Positions 22,741 through 34,949 of a stretch of DNA of 64,000 nucleotides are shown one piece after another (the first letter of the stretch is position 1; the number at the start of each line of letters is the position of its first letter). The notes under the pieces were generated by a model. It was given only the letters and a program-made list of their open reading frames with translations, ran no database searches and was not told the DNA's origin. The stretch is from Oxytricha trifallax (lineage: Eukaryota; Ciliophora; Spirotrichea; Sporadotrichida; Oxytrichidae), in NCBI GenBank assembly GCA_000711775.1, contig ARYC01000056.1, positions 1 to 64,000 of the forward strand. The letters run 5' to 3'. Made by a program: the position numbers and the translations under genes.

Positions 22741-22979
22741 TTTTAGGAGCTGCTCCTAATTTAGTACGTACCAATTAAAATTAAGAAATATGGAACTATA
22801 ACAGTAGAAATTGATATCAATCTTTCAAGTTTGAAACCAGTTCTCAAAACTTTCTCCATATCCTTCTAAGAGGTTGACCTCCTATAGGATGCCCATATTT
22901 AATAGTAAGTTTTACAGAGGTAAATAATTGAAATCAATAAACTTAAATTTGAATATCATTTCTTAGATCTGTAAACAAG

Positions 22980-23576
22980 ATGGAGTCAATGAATGATGCA
23001 ATGAAAAGAGTGCAAGCACAAGAATTAATTCAAAGATTTAGAAGCAAGGAGGATTTGCATCGCTACCTGGTGCAGCAAGGTAATGAACTCAAAGTGGCTA
23101 ATCTTGATTATGTAGTTGGTTTGTTCCTGCCAACGATGGAAGGTACTAAAATTTCATTTCTAAGAGCCATACTCTGCGAAGAGAAGAAAGCATTGAAAAC
23201 TTAAGATGTAAAGTTTGCAGAGATCCCAAACTATCCAGAAATCTCAGCGACTAACTTATATGATGATGCTATGAATGACCCAGAGGTTTTGCTGTACCTG
23301 CCAACTTAGAAGCAGTTGTCAAATAAACTACCTGAAAGAAACTATTTCTTTGGTATACTTACAACAATTAAAGGTGATTACTTGAAAGAAATTATTCAAG
23401 AATCTCATAAGAAAAGGTACAGCATCTCTTCAGAAGATAAGGACAAACAAGGGATCAAGATAAGTGAGAGTTGGCTATCAGAGCTGCAGAAGTACCCTTA
23501 TATTTCAGGTAAGATTTTTAGCTTAACTCTTTAGAAAAATCTGGTACCGGCATCTTTTTGATGAAGGAATAGAGCA
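22980..23576 (+). pseudogene. TBE4 22-kDa-type protein, 3' end deleted
   Basis: Opens at ATG 22980 (MESMNDAMKRVQAQELIQRF). The frame is intact through one TAA Gln (KALKTQDVKFAEIPNYPEIS) and NKLPERNYFFGILTTIKGDY to the intron segment GTAAGATT...TTTAG at about 23511-23536. After that only some 35 bp remain before the deletion junction, so the conserved basic C-terminal part is missing. Confidence 0.8.
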
Positions 23577-23577
23577 T

Positions 23578-23911
23578 TGGCGGTGAAACATAGTAGCTCG
23601 TTGGTCGAGAGAAAAGTGAGCCCAATACTTTAAGATTTTCTAATTTATATGATAGTCAATATGCTTCTATAGAAACTTTGATTTCCTCTTTGGCTAAGAA
23701 TTCAGCAATATTTGTTTTAATTACACAGCTTTCAAGCAGTGAAAGTGAACAGTTGATGGATTTCGCTTTAAGAGCAGTGCAATAGACTTTTAGTTCGTAC
23801 TGGTTTGACTTATCCAATATACATATCACATCCATAACGCGGTTTAAACACTAAATCTATATACTCTTCATCATAAATAGACCCCAATAGCTTGCAATTT
23901 TTGTCTCGCAT
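23578..23911 (-). pseudogene. TBE4 transposase, N-terminal fragment only
   Basis: Start codon at 23911 (MRDKNCKLLGSIYDEEYIDL, as in TBE1 and TBE5), continuing to the region before FHRQFPE. The catalytic domain is deleted, so no transposase activity is possible from this copy. Confidence 0.8.
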
Positions 23912-24019
23912 TTAATTAATAACCCTAACCCCTAACAAATTCCCTACAAATCAAAGCACTTATAAACCTCTTTAAGGGGTTTTGATGAGTAAATGCCTGG
24001 GCAATTTTATATTTTCATG

Positions 24020-24660
24020 TTTATTTTCAATATTAACTAATTGTAGTTGCAGTCTACGAGAAAATGAATAGTAACTGGATATTGGTAGTAGTTTGTGGGA
24101 TTTAAGTATGCACGAACGAATACTTGATATTCAGCAGGGGCTGTTAGCAAGTTTAAATCACTACTCTCAACTTTAATTATATTTTAAACTTTTAGTTTCA
24201 TTGTAGCGCTATTGAAAGTGACTACTGGATCAGGAGTATTACCGGAAGAGTCGACCACTAAATAAGTGATTAACTAGCAAGTTATCGCAACTGTAGGATG
24301 AGTAAATAGTGGTACAGTGAAGTAGACAGCAGGTGAATTAATGTAGTAATTTTAGTCTCCCAAAACTCCAGTCGGAGTCACAGATAGAGCGTCGCAAGGA
24401 TTAATTATTTTCACTTTGAATTATGAATAATCAATATTACTTCCTCCTGTTATTTAACCATAGACCCTTAAAGTCAAAATAATTAAAAATTTAAATTAGT
24501 CCTAACTCCAGCATCTTACCATCTGTTTGTGTTTATATAAACTGTCCTTGTTGATCCTGTAACAATTGTAAAATATGGGGCAACGGGTGCCGCTCCATCT
24601 ACTATAAGGGAATATTATAAAGGTAAACAGGCGCTATTATAAACTCAAACTCTTTCAAAG
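24020..24660 (-). CDS. Copy A membrane-protein gene: outer ectodomain MDS
   Basis: Minus-strand frame FKVKIINPCDALSVTPTG...YYINSPAVYFTVPLFTHPTV...CQLITYLVVDSSGNTPD, with a cysteine spaced as in repeated ciliate surface proteins. Matched in copy B by 44960-45480, with clear protein-level similarity (GNTPDPVVTF in both). The AT-rich tails at both ends mark IES borders that I cannot place exactly. Confidence 0.7.
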
Positions 24661-24664
24661 GTAT

Positions 24665-25930
24665 TATTAAATTATTAGTTCATACAATGCTTGATTAAAA
24701 TATTTTATTAAAGTTAAATTATTGTAATTATATTTTTAAATTACTGTAACGTTTGGATAATTTAAATTAAAGAGTGATATTTAAATTTAAGAAGTAATGT
24801 TTATGTGTTAAGTCTCCATTTTTAGTAAATTGTTAAAAAAAATCTATTTCTACTGTAAGGGAACTTAAAATTTATAATTATTGTAAAACTAAATTCTAAG
24901 CTTGGGAGACCATTAAAAATCAGCATATTTAAATCGAAATTCTTATTTCTATCATAATTTATGATAAAATTATTGTTTTATTAGTGGAGATTTTATAAAT
25001 TATATTTATAAAACAATATTTTGTTTAATCATTGCTATTATTAAAAAACAGAATGAGATAACTTTCATTAAATTCTTTTTCATTTAAAAAGTAAAAACTT
25101 TAATGTTCTATATTTATTCAATCCAATATATATCAAATGAAGGTCTCCAATACAGGACACCAATGGTAGCGAGAAAGGGAAGAAAGAGCATAAAATGATT
25201 ATATATTCCTGGTTGGTTTAATCCCCAGTATTAATTTCTGTAAAGCATTAAATAATAATAATAATATTATATGAAAAGCAAGGAGGTTAAAAACATAATT
25301 CAAAAGTTAAAATTATTTTCTTGTTTTTAATTTATTTATTATCTGATAATTTTTTATGATATTTGAAATGATTAAAAATGCTAATTGTAAATTCATTTTT
25401 TTATTTATTTATTTAGAAGTCTATAAAGTCTCATTCTAATTTTTTGTATTTCAATTATTTTTATGATTATATTAGGACCTAATTTTCCCAAATTCGTATA
25501 AGACTCGGCATTCTTAATAAAGTAATTATAATTTAATAATAAAGGATCATTTATAATGATACAATTAATAATATGCGAAGAAAAGATTGTTATTACAATA
25601 TTTAAAAACAGAGTACAATTAAAACAACCTTCAAAACCGTAAAATCTTTGAATTATTATTTAATTTGCTCATATAATAAATTCAATTAATAATTTTGATA
25701 AAATTCTGATTTATTTAAAATGACGGATAATTTAGTTTTTTAGATTTTTTTCTCAAAAAATTAAACAAAAAAAATGCTATTTATCAAAAGATCATCTTTA
25801 AACTTTTGTTTTTATTAATAATTAATTATATGTCTCTCTTTTTATTAGGAAATTAGTATAATAAATTTATCACTAATAATAAGTTTAGATCTTTATATTG
25901 CCTATAACAAATATGTTTTATTTATATATT
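24665..25930. other. Non-coding AT-rich segment, probable IES
   Basis: No long frame and no inverted-end element. The flanking MDSs (to 24660 and from 25940) match copy B 45480 and 46350, where a similarly long unrelated AT-rich stretch lies between them. Confidence 0.55.
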
Positions 25931-25934
25931 TAAA

Positions 25935-26040
25935 TAAAATAATACTGACCATAATGGATAGTAGATACCTAAAGTGCCCTAACCAAGTGTGTAAGTTGCA
26001 TCTGGAATTGGTGTAGGATTTATAGAAGAAGAGCACAATA
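25935..26040 (-). CDS. Copy A membrane-protein gene: short ectodomain MDS
   Basis: About 100 bp with higher G+C and a protein-like minus frame. Closely matched in copy B at 46345-46440 (both contain TAGTGCCC/CCCTAA-type and GAAGAGCACAATAATCT-like stretches). The flanks do not match, as expected for an MDS between IESs. Confidence 0.5.
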
Positions 26041-26124
26041 ATCTTAATTGAATTTTGATATTTTATAGTTAATAGTTAGGCTTGAAATTAAATAATTATT
26101 TTTACAAGATCAATAAATTTCCAT

Positions 26125-26546
26125 TATTGTAGAAATACATTTGAATTTGGAAAAATAATTATAATTAAATATAATAATAAATAAAAATCGTGGCAGTTAA
26201 AGCTGGCCAATTTAAACGATCTTGGACTCATTCGATAGAGAATTCAAAATTAGCTGGACTTTATTATTGGCGGTACTATTTTATCGCATCCCCAGAGAGA
26301 GATAACTTGACTTTAATGTGAGGGTATAATTTAATGAATTTAGATGTGTTTAATTAAACTCAAGTTATCTCGCTCTAGGGATGCGATAAAATAGTACCGC
26401 CAATAATAAAGTCCAGCTAATTTTGAAATCTCTATCGAATGAGCCCAAGATCGTTTAAATTGGGCAGCTTTAACTGCCAACATTTTTATTTATTATTATA
26501 TTTAATTATAATTAATTTTCCAAATTCAAATGTATTTCTACAATAT
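26125..26546. mobile_element. Foldback element of 422 bp
   Basis: Inverted arms of about 190 bp, starting TATTGTAGAAATACATTTG and ending CAAATGTATTTCTACAATA, with a short central spacer near 26315-26350. Inner arm sequence ATTGGCGGTACTATTTTATC appears on both sides. No ORF. A worn relative lies at 51115-51500. Confidence 0.85.
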
Positions 26547-26549
26547 TAA

Positions 26550-29250
26550 ACATGCAATTATTGTGGGAAATATAAAATCAGAAATTGTCTTAAAGAAATA
26601 ATTAAATCCCAACCCAACACATGCTATTCGAGTCTAATATTTTATTTATTTTCAGAGCGTATTTTTATCGTTCATTACTTTTGGAAAAATTAAAAAGTTT
26701 AAATAATTTGAATAGCATTTTTTATAATAGATATCCAATTATAGTCACAAGAAACTATTAGTAAAAATTTCTTGCTGTTCCAGGACCTAGTTGTCCTTAT
26801 CCTACCCTCTAGTTGCAAATGATTCAAGTAGCTTTAATCCCATAAGGAATTTCAAAATGATATTTAAATGTTGCTCATTTTTGAATCATAAACTTTTGAT
26901 ATATGACTAAAAGAAATTGATAAGCGGATATAAATTATATTCTCAGAATAAGATAGGATAAAGATATGATTTGTAAAACTTAACATCTTTAGCTTAAAAA
27001 TTATTTTAACAGCGAAATAGGATGGAAAGGTTAACCCCTCACTTTTATATTATACATATAGTGCTATTTATCTCAACATAATTGACCATATGAATAAATC
27101 ACTAATTTATATTATCATCAATGTTTTTTAAATTTTAAAACTTAATTAAATTTATTAAAATCTTCCTTTTTGTTTTTCAGATGAATTAAACTTTTCTATT
27201 TTTTCTTATTAACCCAGTTATCTCATTTAAAGAGGATTCTTTACACTTTAAAAATCTAATTATTAATCCATTTCTTAAATTAACAGATTTTATTATAAAT
27301 TATCATTCTCAATATGGCTTCTTGTTTTATAGTTTAGATTAGGTTTTTCTAATAAATTTTGAAGCATGATTAGTATTTATGAAAAGCTTTGAAAAAAATC
27401 TTATATAAAATTTAAATAAAAAATATAGAATCTAAATATATTTATTGTTAAACATCTTTTGATAATTTAAAAAAAGTAATGATAAAATTAAGATAAATAA
27501 TTATACATATATTATCTATTGTTAAGATATAATATTAAAATATTAATTTAAAAAAATATATGAAGAAGAAATAAATATTGTAAGAATAGAATAAAAAATA
27601 AAATCATTTTTTAAAAAATTAATTATATCATTAATTTAGTTTTTCCCACTAAATTAGACTAATTTTATAGAATTACCAGTATAAATTATATAATAAAATA
27701 AAAAAAGCTTATTTTATGATTATATATTTTTGGTTATCGTATATTTTTGAGTAATTTGTTGCTGAAATTTTAATTATTCCCTAATATTAATAATGCCTAT
27801 AAATATTGTAAGATTCTCTTGTCTTGCCATCCTTGTCATTTATAACATATTTAGTAAAATATAATATTTAATTCATTATTTTTTAATTTAAATTTGCAGC
27901 TTTACGAAGTAAGTTTTATTCTAATATTCAAAATTTTACAAGAATAATATCATTCTAAGACTATTTGATAGATATAGCAAATTTTACCATCATATTTAAG
28001 GAAAATTTTAATATAAATTACTAATTTAGCGTAAATAATCAAGAAGTGTCATAACACACCACTTCTAATAATTATAATAAAATTGAACAAATCTTAATGT
28101 AATAATATAACTTAATCTGAAACACTATGTTTAAAATAATATTTTACACTTAATAAGGAGTAATATTTTAATTAAAAATAAAACTTTTGAAAATAAAAAC
28201 AGCAAAAAAATAATTAAATTATATTAATAGGATAGTATTAAATATAATAATATTCAAATATAATTTCATGATTCTAATTAAAGAATAACACTGAAAAATA
28301 ACATTCTTAATGTAAGAATTTAGTCATAAAAATGCTATTTTTTATGCAACATTTTCATAGAATATTAAATATTTATATTTAAATAAAATTTTTTAATTTC
28401 ATGAACTTTTTATATTTTCAATACTTGATGTGAATAACTTAAATTTGACCAAATGCTTAAATTTTCAAATCTCTCCTGATCTTATTGTTCAGATTGAATA
28501 ATTATGATAGTTATTTGATAAATCATAAAAGAATCTTAAATACTAGCTCTTTAATATTTATAGATATATTTCTTTATCATATATATTAAGTTAATTAACA
28601 AAATATAATAAAATCAATTTAAAATAAGCTACCTATCAGCAAAGAAAAGTCTGAAGCATATCTTTGTGAACATTAATAAATATTTAAAATTAATTTTAAT
28701 ATATTTGTTTCATACATTATATAATTTAACATAGTGTCATCCTTACTATTCTGGAATATTATAAAATAATCTCATTAAATAATACGATAGTAGAAGCATT
28801 TACACAAGATATTTAAATTTACAGCATAGACAAAAGTGAAGTATTATTAAATATATAAATATTGATTTGTTTTTTTTATAATAAAAACTTTAATGGTTAA
28901 AATTTAAATAATTAATTATATAAGAGTTAGAGATGATAATTTAAATAGTTTAAAGTTTATAAACAATGACTTATTCAAAGAAATCATTAAATATAATTTA
29001 AATGTAAGAAAGTTTAATATTTTATAATCATCCACTATATCAGAGATTAGTGACTAAAGAGATATTGAGTAAGAGAAAATGTAAGAAAATCTTTGGTAAA
29101 ATATACCTGTAATTATCTTTGGATTTAATAACAAAACATCATAGAATTTATCACAAATTACATATAAATTAATTAAACACAATAGTAATGATCAAAGCTT
29201 TTCATTAAATGTTTTTTAAAGATCTGAAATAAGAATAAATGAGTTTAAGA
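26550..29250. other. Long non-coding AT-rich segment of copy A
   Basis: Nothing protein-like seen in 2.7 kb. Parts are still alignable by eye to copy B non-coding DNA: about 27800 to 48090, 28050 to 48300, 29090-29210 to 50390-50520 (shared CCCAATAATGATCAAAGC-like stretch). The duplication therefore covered this DNA too, and it evolves fast, as IES or spacer. Confidence 0.55.
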
Positions 29251-29254
29251 CTTA

Positions 29255-29645
29255 CTTTTTAGATATTTTGTATAGCGACTAATTCTGATATGGTAGTGGT
29301 CCAATACCCTTAGTACGCTGATATTTGTACTAGGTAAAATTTACTCAATTTTCCATTGCTTCATTGCGTTGTACTTAATAAATTACGGAATATCCCATGG
29401 TTTTGTTAAGTCTATATCTGATAAGATCTACGGGATGCTAGTCTGACTGGTTTGAAGTAAAGAAACTACACATAATTCAACTAGGATTACAAGTGTTGTT
29501 TCATGGATGAAAGGATGCTAGTTTAAACGATAATCGAGTTTGATAACAACGCTTAATTTTTACGGATAGTAGGTTGGGAAGAAGTACCATTTTTGGACTA
29601 GTTCCTCTTAGAATTAATTTTCAAATAACTTAGCTTACTAAATAA
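29255..29645 (-). CDS. Outer ectodomain or unrelated MDS at the right end of copy A
   Basis: Minus-strand frame of about 125 codons using TAA/TAG as Gln: YYPQKLSVVIKLDYRLNQHP, then IHETTLVILVELCVV, then IEQILPSTNISVLRVLDHYH. The beta-strand-like, Thr/Ser-rich pattern fits the surface protein. Copy B has no match at the corresponding place (about 50640), so the duplication may end here. Confidence 0.6.
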
Positions 29646-29649
29646 CTAA

Positions 29650-30495
29650 GAAATAAATATTAATATTAATATTTATAAATTATATCTAAAATATTTATAT
29701 TTTTAAATGCAAACGGAAATATGTTTACTAAATTTATATTTCATAAATATTTAATTTCTAATTAATATAGTAAATATTAAAATTGAATATACAATTTATG
29801 ATTTACAAAATTAATTAGTTATAATTTTAAATATATCATTTTTTAATTTCATTCTAATAGATTATGAAATATTATTTTAAATATAAATCTTATAAAATCA
29901 AATAAAGTTCTATTTATATTGATAGATCCATTGAGCCCTTTCATTTAAAATTTCAATATATTTATAATGAAACAAATAAAAACTATATTTTTATAAACTT
30001 TTCTAAATAATTTCCTATCAATACCTAAATTATTATATTAAAAGTAATTATTCAAATTAAAACAGTCGTAATTTAATGAGATATATAACTGTAAATGCCC
30101 ATTACGAAGAATCGCTGACCAATTTAAACTGGTTTGCGAGCTAATCATAACAATTAGAATAATTTTGCTAATAAGATTAAAAATTTTACAATAATACATT
30201 AATCTTAGTTTATATCAAATTTTAAATTTAGATACAATTTAAATATTAAATAATTTTCTTTTTGAAAAATTTTCCCTATTTTAAGTTTAATTTCATAATT
30301 ATTTAAACTGATACATATATAATTGATCGAAATTAAATTTCATAATGTATGATTCCATAAGAATTGATAAATTATATCATTTAGTATAAGTAATAAAAAT
30401 CTATGTAATTAAATACTATAATATTAGTTTTTGTTTTATCAAATTAATTTTAATCAAATGAAAATATTCGATGTTCTATTAAAAAATGATACGTT
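29650..30495. other. Non-coding AT-rich spacer between copies A and B
   Basis: No convincing frame, repeat or element ends. The 3' end of copy B begins to its right. Confidence 0.5.
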
Positions 30496-30498
30496 TTA

Positions 30499-31335
30499 TC
30501 ATTTTATGATATTTTAGTATTCTATTTATCTCCTCAAATTTTAATATTATTTGAAATTATATAAAATGAGTTCCTTAATTGCAGAATATTTCATAATATA
30601 ATTATTTAACAAAAATTATTTAATTTTAGTACGATTAGGATCGAAATCTTATCCAAATTATGATTTCACAAGATTTTGCCTTGAAGGCACTCTTGATGGA
30701 TATTTTTCAATTTCATTTTCGCTGTTACTATCAGAAAATTAATCACTACTATATATACTACTCTAATGAATTAAATTAGGACTCAAGGCACTTGGTTATT
30801 CTTGGTCTATTTTAAATTAGAAACCTAATCTTTATTAAATATTTCCTGAATTATTGAAATTTGAAGGTGTATCTGGTAAGTCAAGATACATTTAATTTTG
30901 AAGTAATTAATATATAAAATTAAAAAAAGTGTGTTTGAGTTGATTCTTAATTTATTTTTGAAACTTTTTCTGTCAGCTACTTTTAGTACATTATTATTTG
31001 GAGATTATTTTAAATCATAATTTGAACTGTCTTAATTCAAAAATCCTGTACTACTACAAAATGAATTATCATTCTAGGTAAATTGATTTTTATTGATATC
31101 ATCTAAATGATAATTTAAGCCATCATCTAATTCTTAGGTATTTTACACAAAAATTGTTGGTATATTTTTGTTTGGTTATTAGAGACTAGATAATTATTCA
31201 GGATTTTTTTAAAACTTAAGAGTCTAGCTTAAATCATCAGTCATGATTTAAATTTCCAAAGGCTTTAAATTCTTTTGGTCACTCATTGTATATGGATCAT
31301 GCATTGCTAGAGGATCACCCTTAAGACAAAAAATT
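30499..31335 (-). CDS. Copy B membrane-protein gene: cytoplasmic tail and C terminus
   Basis: From DPYTMSDQKNLKPLEIQ at about 31330 through Asn/Gln/Ser-rich sequence to KSQFGQDFDPNRTKIKQFLL and TGA 30501-30499. The frame changes between RKSFK (near 30965) and DTPSNFNNSGN (near 30865). A GTTTC...TTACCAG segment there could be an intron of about 95 bp, or an IES. Hydrophilic, acidic and serine-rich (SSIYSSDQFSDSNSENEIEK), so intracellular. The TBE1 insertion point of copy A corresponds to GLNYHLDD, near 31100. Confidence 0.7.
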
Positions 31336-32260
31336 TATTATTCATCTGTAGTATTGTTAACCTTTTAGCAATGTAGACCATTCGTTGAATTGTAAGATGA
31401 AATATTATAAAAAATAAAATTTAAACAAATTTTATTTATAATTATTCCATTTATTTACAAATTATTTCATTGATTTGAAATATTGATGAAAATAGAAATT
31501 AGAATGCAAGTCTTTAAATATTACCAGAATTTTCCTTTCAAATATTTTTTTCTAACACTATATGAAACACAGTAAAAATTTAAATTAAGGGGGAAGTTTA
31601 TTGATCCCAACAATCAAATTCATATTATATGGCAATAAAATATATGAAATATATAAATCAAAAATTCAATTAGCCTAACCATATATTTAAAAAAACTTAT
31701 TTTAAATAGATTTTATTCAAGAATTATATTTATCCCCTATCTCATTACATTAAAACTTAATAAAACTAACAAATTTTGTATACAATTAATATTAGTTTAA
31801 GAAAACAAAATTTGCCATTTGTTTCAAGTTAAATAAGAATATGGATATTAAAATATGAATAATTGGATCATTTTTGATGATAAAAATTTTTATAAATTTA
31901 TAAACACTACATATTTTATGAATGGATTAATCTTACTAAAGGACAGTAAACTTCAGTAGGGGGTGTTAAACTAATTTTTTTAAGTCGTGAAACTTTCCCT
32001 ACTTGGGTGCACATATTATTTGGGGACAGGAAACTCCCTCCATTAATTAGATATAATTTTTAATCCTTAAACATTATTGATCTTTAATTTACAATATTAA
32101 GAATTAAAAAATTAATGTATTATTAAAGTTCTTTTTATAACTCAAGAATATAAACTTTAAAATATTTTACTTTTAATAATTTACAATTTTTATGATTTTT
32201 ATTTTTAAGTTTTTTATATTATTCATTTTATTTATAAAAATTATTAAGATGAATGGAATT
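31336..32260. other. Non-coding, with MITE-end relics
   Basis: AT-rich. GGGGGAAGTTTATTGATCCC at 31590 and GGGGACAGGAAACTCCCTCC at 32020-32039 resemble worn inverted ends of the G-run MITE family. A further AAACTTTCCCTACTT lies near 31992. No target duplication could be fixed. Confidence 0.45.
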
Positions 32261-32264
32261 AGCT

Positions 32265-33090
32265 TGGTTCATATTTTTACTTTCTAGATTTTTTGCATTT
32301 TTAAATAAGTTACTTGATTTTAGTCTTAAAATTCTTAATTGCTTAATAAAGCATAACCAATATATTGAGTAGCATATCAAAAACAGTGACTCCTATAATT
32401 ATCCATCCGGGGGGGGGGGAAGTTTCCTGCCCCAAAATTTTATATGCACCCTAGGGGGGAAGTTTACTGCCCCCAAAAAGGTAGTTTCCTGCCCCCTTCG
32501 GAAGTTTCCTGCCCCATACATAAAAATATGTAATTTTTATTATTTTCAAAGAATCTTTATCATCATTTATGATATAGTTATTTTTAATTTAGCTTCAAAT
32601 ATCATTTCTACCTTGATAATGAATTTAAAATTTAATGAAAATTACATTAATTACGAATAAAAAACACTTATTTTAACCTTGTTAATAATAAATAATTTGA
32701 TAAAGAATAATTATGTACCTTGAAAATTATATAATAATAAAGGTTGTATAGTACATGATTATGGTAATTGAAATTGAAATTTATTGTTTCTATTAAAATT
32801 ATTTCAAAAAACATAAAATTTAATGATGGGGGCAGGAAACTACCTTTTGGGGCAGGAAACTGTTTGGGGGCAGGAAACTTCCCCCCCCCATCCATCCTAT
32901 TTAATATTGTCTATCTGGATCAGGCTGGTAGTCTGTGAAAAGAGTTAGATGATAAGCAACTGTTAATATACACCCTTCATTGATAAATTCCATCAAGTTC
33001 ATTAAAGATGACTCAAATGGTCTAATGAATTTAAGATACATCATCAAAAGCATGCTCATGAAAATTAGGGCTTAAATCTGTATGTAAGGG
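32265..33090 (-). CDS. Copy B membrane-protein gene: membrane-block MDS split by a MITE
   Basis: The same frame as copy A 4691-5062, in two pieces: 32265-32408 and 32898-33090. It reads SMLLMMYLKFIRPFESSLMN, then NEGCILTVAYHLTLFTDY, IGWIIIGVTVFDMLLNI and QAIKNFKTKIKQL. Two membrane helices with a basic stretch after the second. The MITE lies in coding sequence between them and must be removed, with one ATCCATCC, to restore the frame. Confidence 0.75.
32409..32889. mobile_element. MITE with G-run ends and 8-bp duplication ATCCAT CC
   Basis: 481 bp with inverted ends: a run of G then GAAGTTTCCTGCCCC on the left, GGGGGCAGGAAACTTCC and a run of C on the right. Flanked by ATCCATCC (32401-32408 and 32890-32897). 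Copy A has a single ATCCATCC (4846-4853) and no insert. Inside each end the motif GAAGTTTCCTGCCCC or its inverse is repeated two more times (32456-32515 and 32828-32880). No ORF of note. Confidence 0.94.
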
Positions 33091-33094
33091 TAGT

Positions 33095-34880
33095 CGTAGC
33101 AAACAACAGCAAAATAAGTAAAAACTAGTCTTCTTATAAGATAGTATACATAAAATAAAATGCAATATTATCTATCTTTTCCGTCTATTCTTATGCCTTC
33201 ATACAGGCACCCAATTTAAAAAAATTAATATTTATAAACAATTAGCTGCTAAGTTCTTGAAGTTTGTAAATCATTTATATTGTGATTTAGGATTATCAAA
33301 AATAAAAAAGGCAAAAGCATATTTGTTAAAACCATCAATACTGAAAATAATGAAGAGAAAGCCTCACTTGTTGTGTCAAATTTTAGCTATAAAAGTGAAA
33401 TAAAGTATTATATTACTTTAAACGCATTTAGTATTGAACTAATACTGATTTCTAGGTAGCACTCTAAAAAGACTCTAATTATCATATTGAAGTAGACTTT
33501 CTTGCTAATCATCGCATATATTTTCGTTGCACTATACATAGATATTTTAATTTATGATAAATTTTAAGGGATAAGTCCTTAAATAGACTAATAAAATTCC
33601 AAAAATTTTATTATCCTATATTTAACCAATTTTTTTAAAAAATTGATCTCTATATATTGTATTTTTTTATTTAAAAAATAAATTCTCCTTAAGTTTAGTT
33701 AATAACATTTTCAAATGATTAATTTATAATCATTCGATTATATTAAGAATATTTACACATTGATATAGGATTATTTTATTTTTTAATTTGATTATATATA
33801 TTTTTGTGATTAAAACAAGATTCTCTATAAATTTTGAATATTATTTAAAAAATTCCTAATTAACTCATTATACATAGATTTTTAAAACTTCATTTCAAAT
33901 TTTAATCATTTATAAACTTTAGGATATAATTTAGGAATAATATCATATTTGACATGCGTGGGAGTTATTTAGATATGAAAAAAACAAAACTTTTTCAGAA
34001 TAAAGATCTGAAATATGAATGTTTATTAATTAATAAGAATTTTTTGTAATAAAAAATATTTTAAAAAAAAAATATATTTTTATTACTTTTATTAAAATTT
34101 TTTAAAAATCCTAACCTTATAAGCTACATTTATCGATTAAAAGTTGAAATGTTAAAAAATGTGAAAGATTAGGAGAAATTTCCTGGAATAATAATTTTCT
34201 TAAAAAATTAATAAAAAAAGATTGGTTGAATGGGTTGAGGGGGATATTATAAATTGGAATTTAGTATGAAAGAAGTGAAGGCTGATTGGTTGATTTGAAC
34301 TAATAAAAACTTACATCTTACTACATTTACCAAAAGGTTTGAGAATTTAAGAAATTATGATCAATCCCATTATTCCAAACAAGTAAAAGAAAATACTACC
34401 TAGATTTAAAATGTTAGTGGTGCTTTAGTAACGTAAATTAGTTAAGGATTATTTATGATCATTTTACTTCAATTATTGTTCAAAAGATATCCATTAATTA
34501 AAAGTTATCATAGGCATCAGAATCTTCAGAAAAAACGAATACTTTATCTTCTACACTATCAGTTGGTAAAATATCAAAAGTCGACATGTCCATTAATAAA
34601 CTGTAGAAAAATATTGCATTTGAGGGAAAGTCTAAATTAAGTAAAGGCATATGAACTATCAATTATACTACGTTTACTAATCCCCAAACAAATTACATTG
34701 AAGCTGATCTATATTTTTTTAAATGCAAAAAATCAAATTAATTTACAAAAGCAAATTAACAACTAGAGTTCCATACATCATTGTTGAAAAAGTAGTTGCG
34801 ACTGTCCCTCCAAGTGATTTTAGAATTTTAGTTGCCTCTATAATAATATGTTTTGTTAATTTAAAATACCATCGTTCCTG
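33095..34880 (-). CDS. Copy B membrane-protein gene: remaining membrane-block MDSs
   Basis: Coding islands matched to copy A: 33100-33210 (QEDQFLLILLLFATTTLTY), 33320-33530 (VYFNMIIRVFLE-type helix), 34330-34690 (GIMGLIIISQILKPFGKCS; MQFVWGLVNVVQLIVHMPLL; SVEDKVFVFSEDSDAYDNF) and 34750-34880 (KSLGGTVATTFSTMMYGTL). In all about five or six helices with an acidic loop, typical of an integral membrane region. The AT-rich gaps (33540-34320 and others) are IES-like and do not match copy A. Confidence 0.6.
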
Positions 34881-34949
34881 AGCTACTTGGGAATTTAAAT
34901 AATAATAAATTCTTTTTTAAATATCATACTTTTCTTTTAATGCCAAACC

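Larger units (their letters stand above)
20811..23987. mobile_element. TBE transposon copy 4, internally deleted
   Basis: Left end CAAAACCCCAAAACCCC at 20811 with AGT before it (20808-20810). The right end keeps only one repeat (GGGGTTTTG, 23976-23984), followed by ATG and then AGT (23988-23990). It is about 3.18 kb because roughly 0.9 kb of the transposase gene and the end of the 22-kDa-type gene are gone (junction near 23576). The zinc-finger/kinase gene is nearly whole. Confidence 0.9.

Noticed and set aside
32668..32895. 75-codon minus frame with repeated FPAPK
   Set aside because: Translation of the repeated ends of the MITE (GGCAGGAAACT units); not a protein gene.
34455..34640. 61-codon plus-strand frame
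   Set aside because: Antisense of the copy-B membrane block, whose minus frame (VEDKVFVFSEDSDAYD) is matched in copy A.
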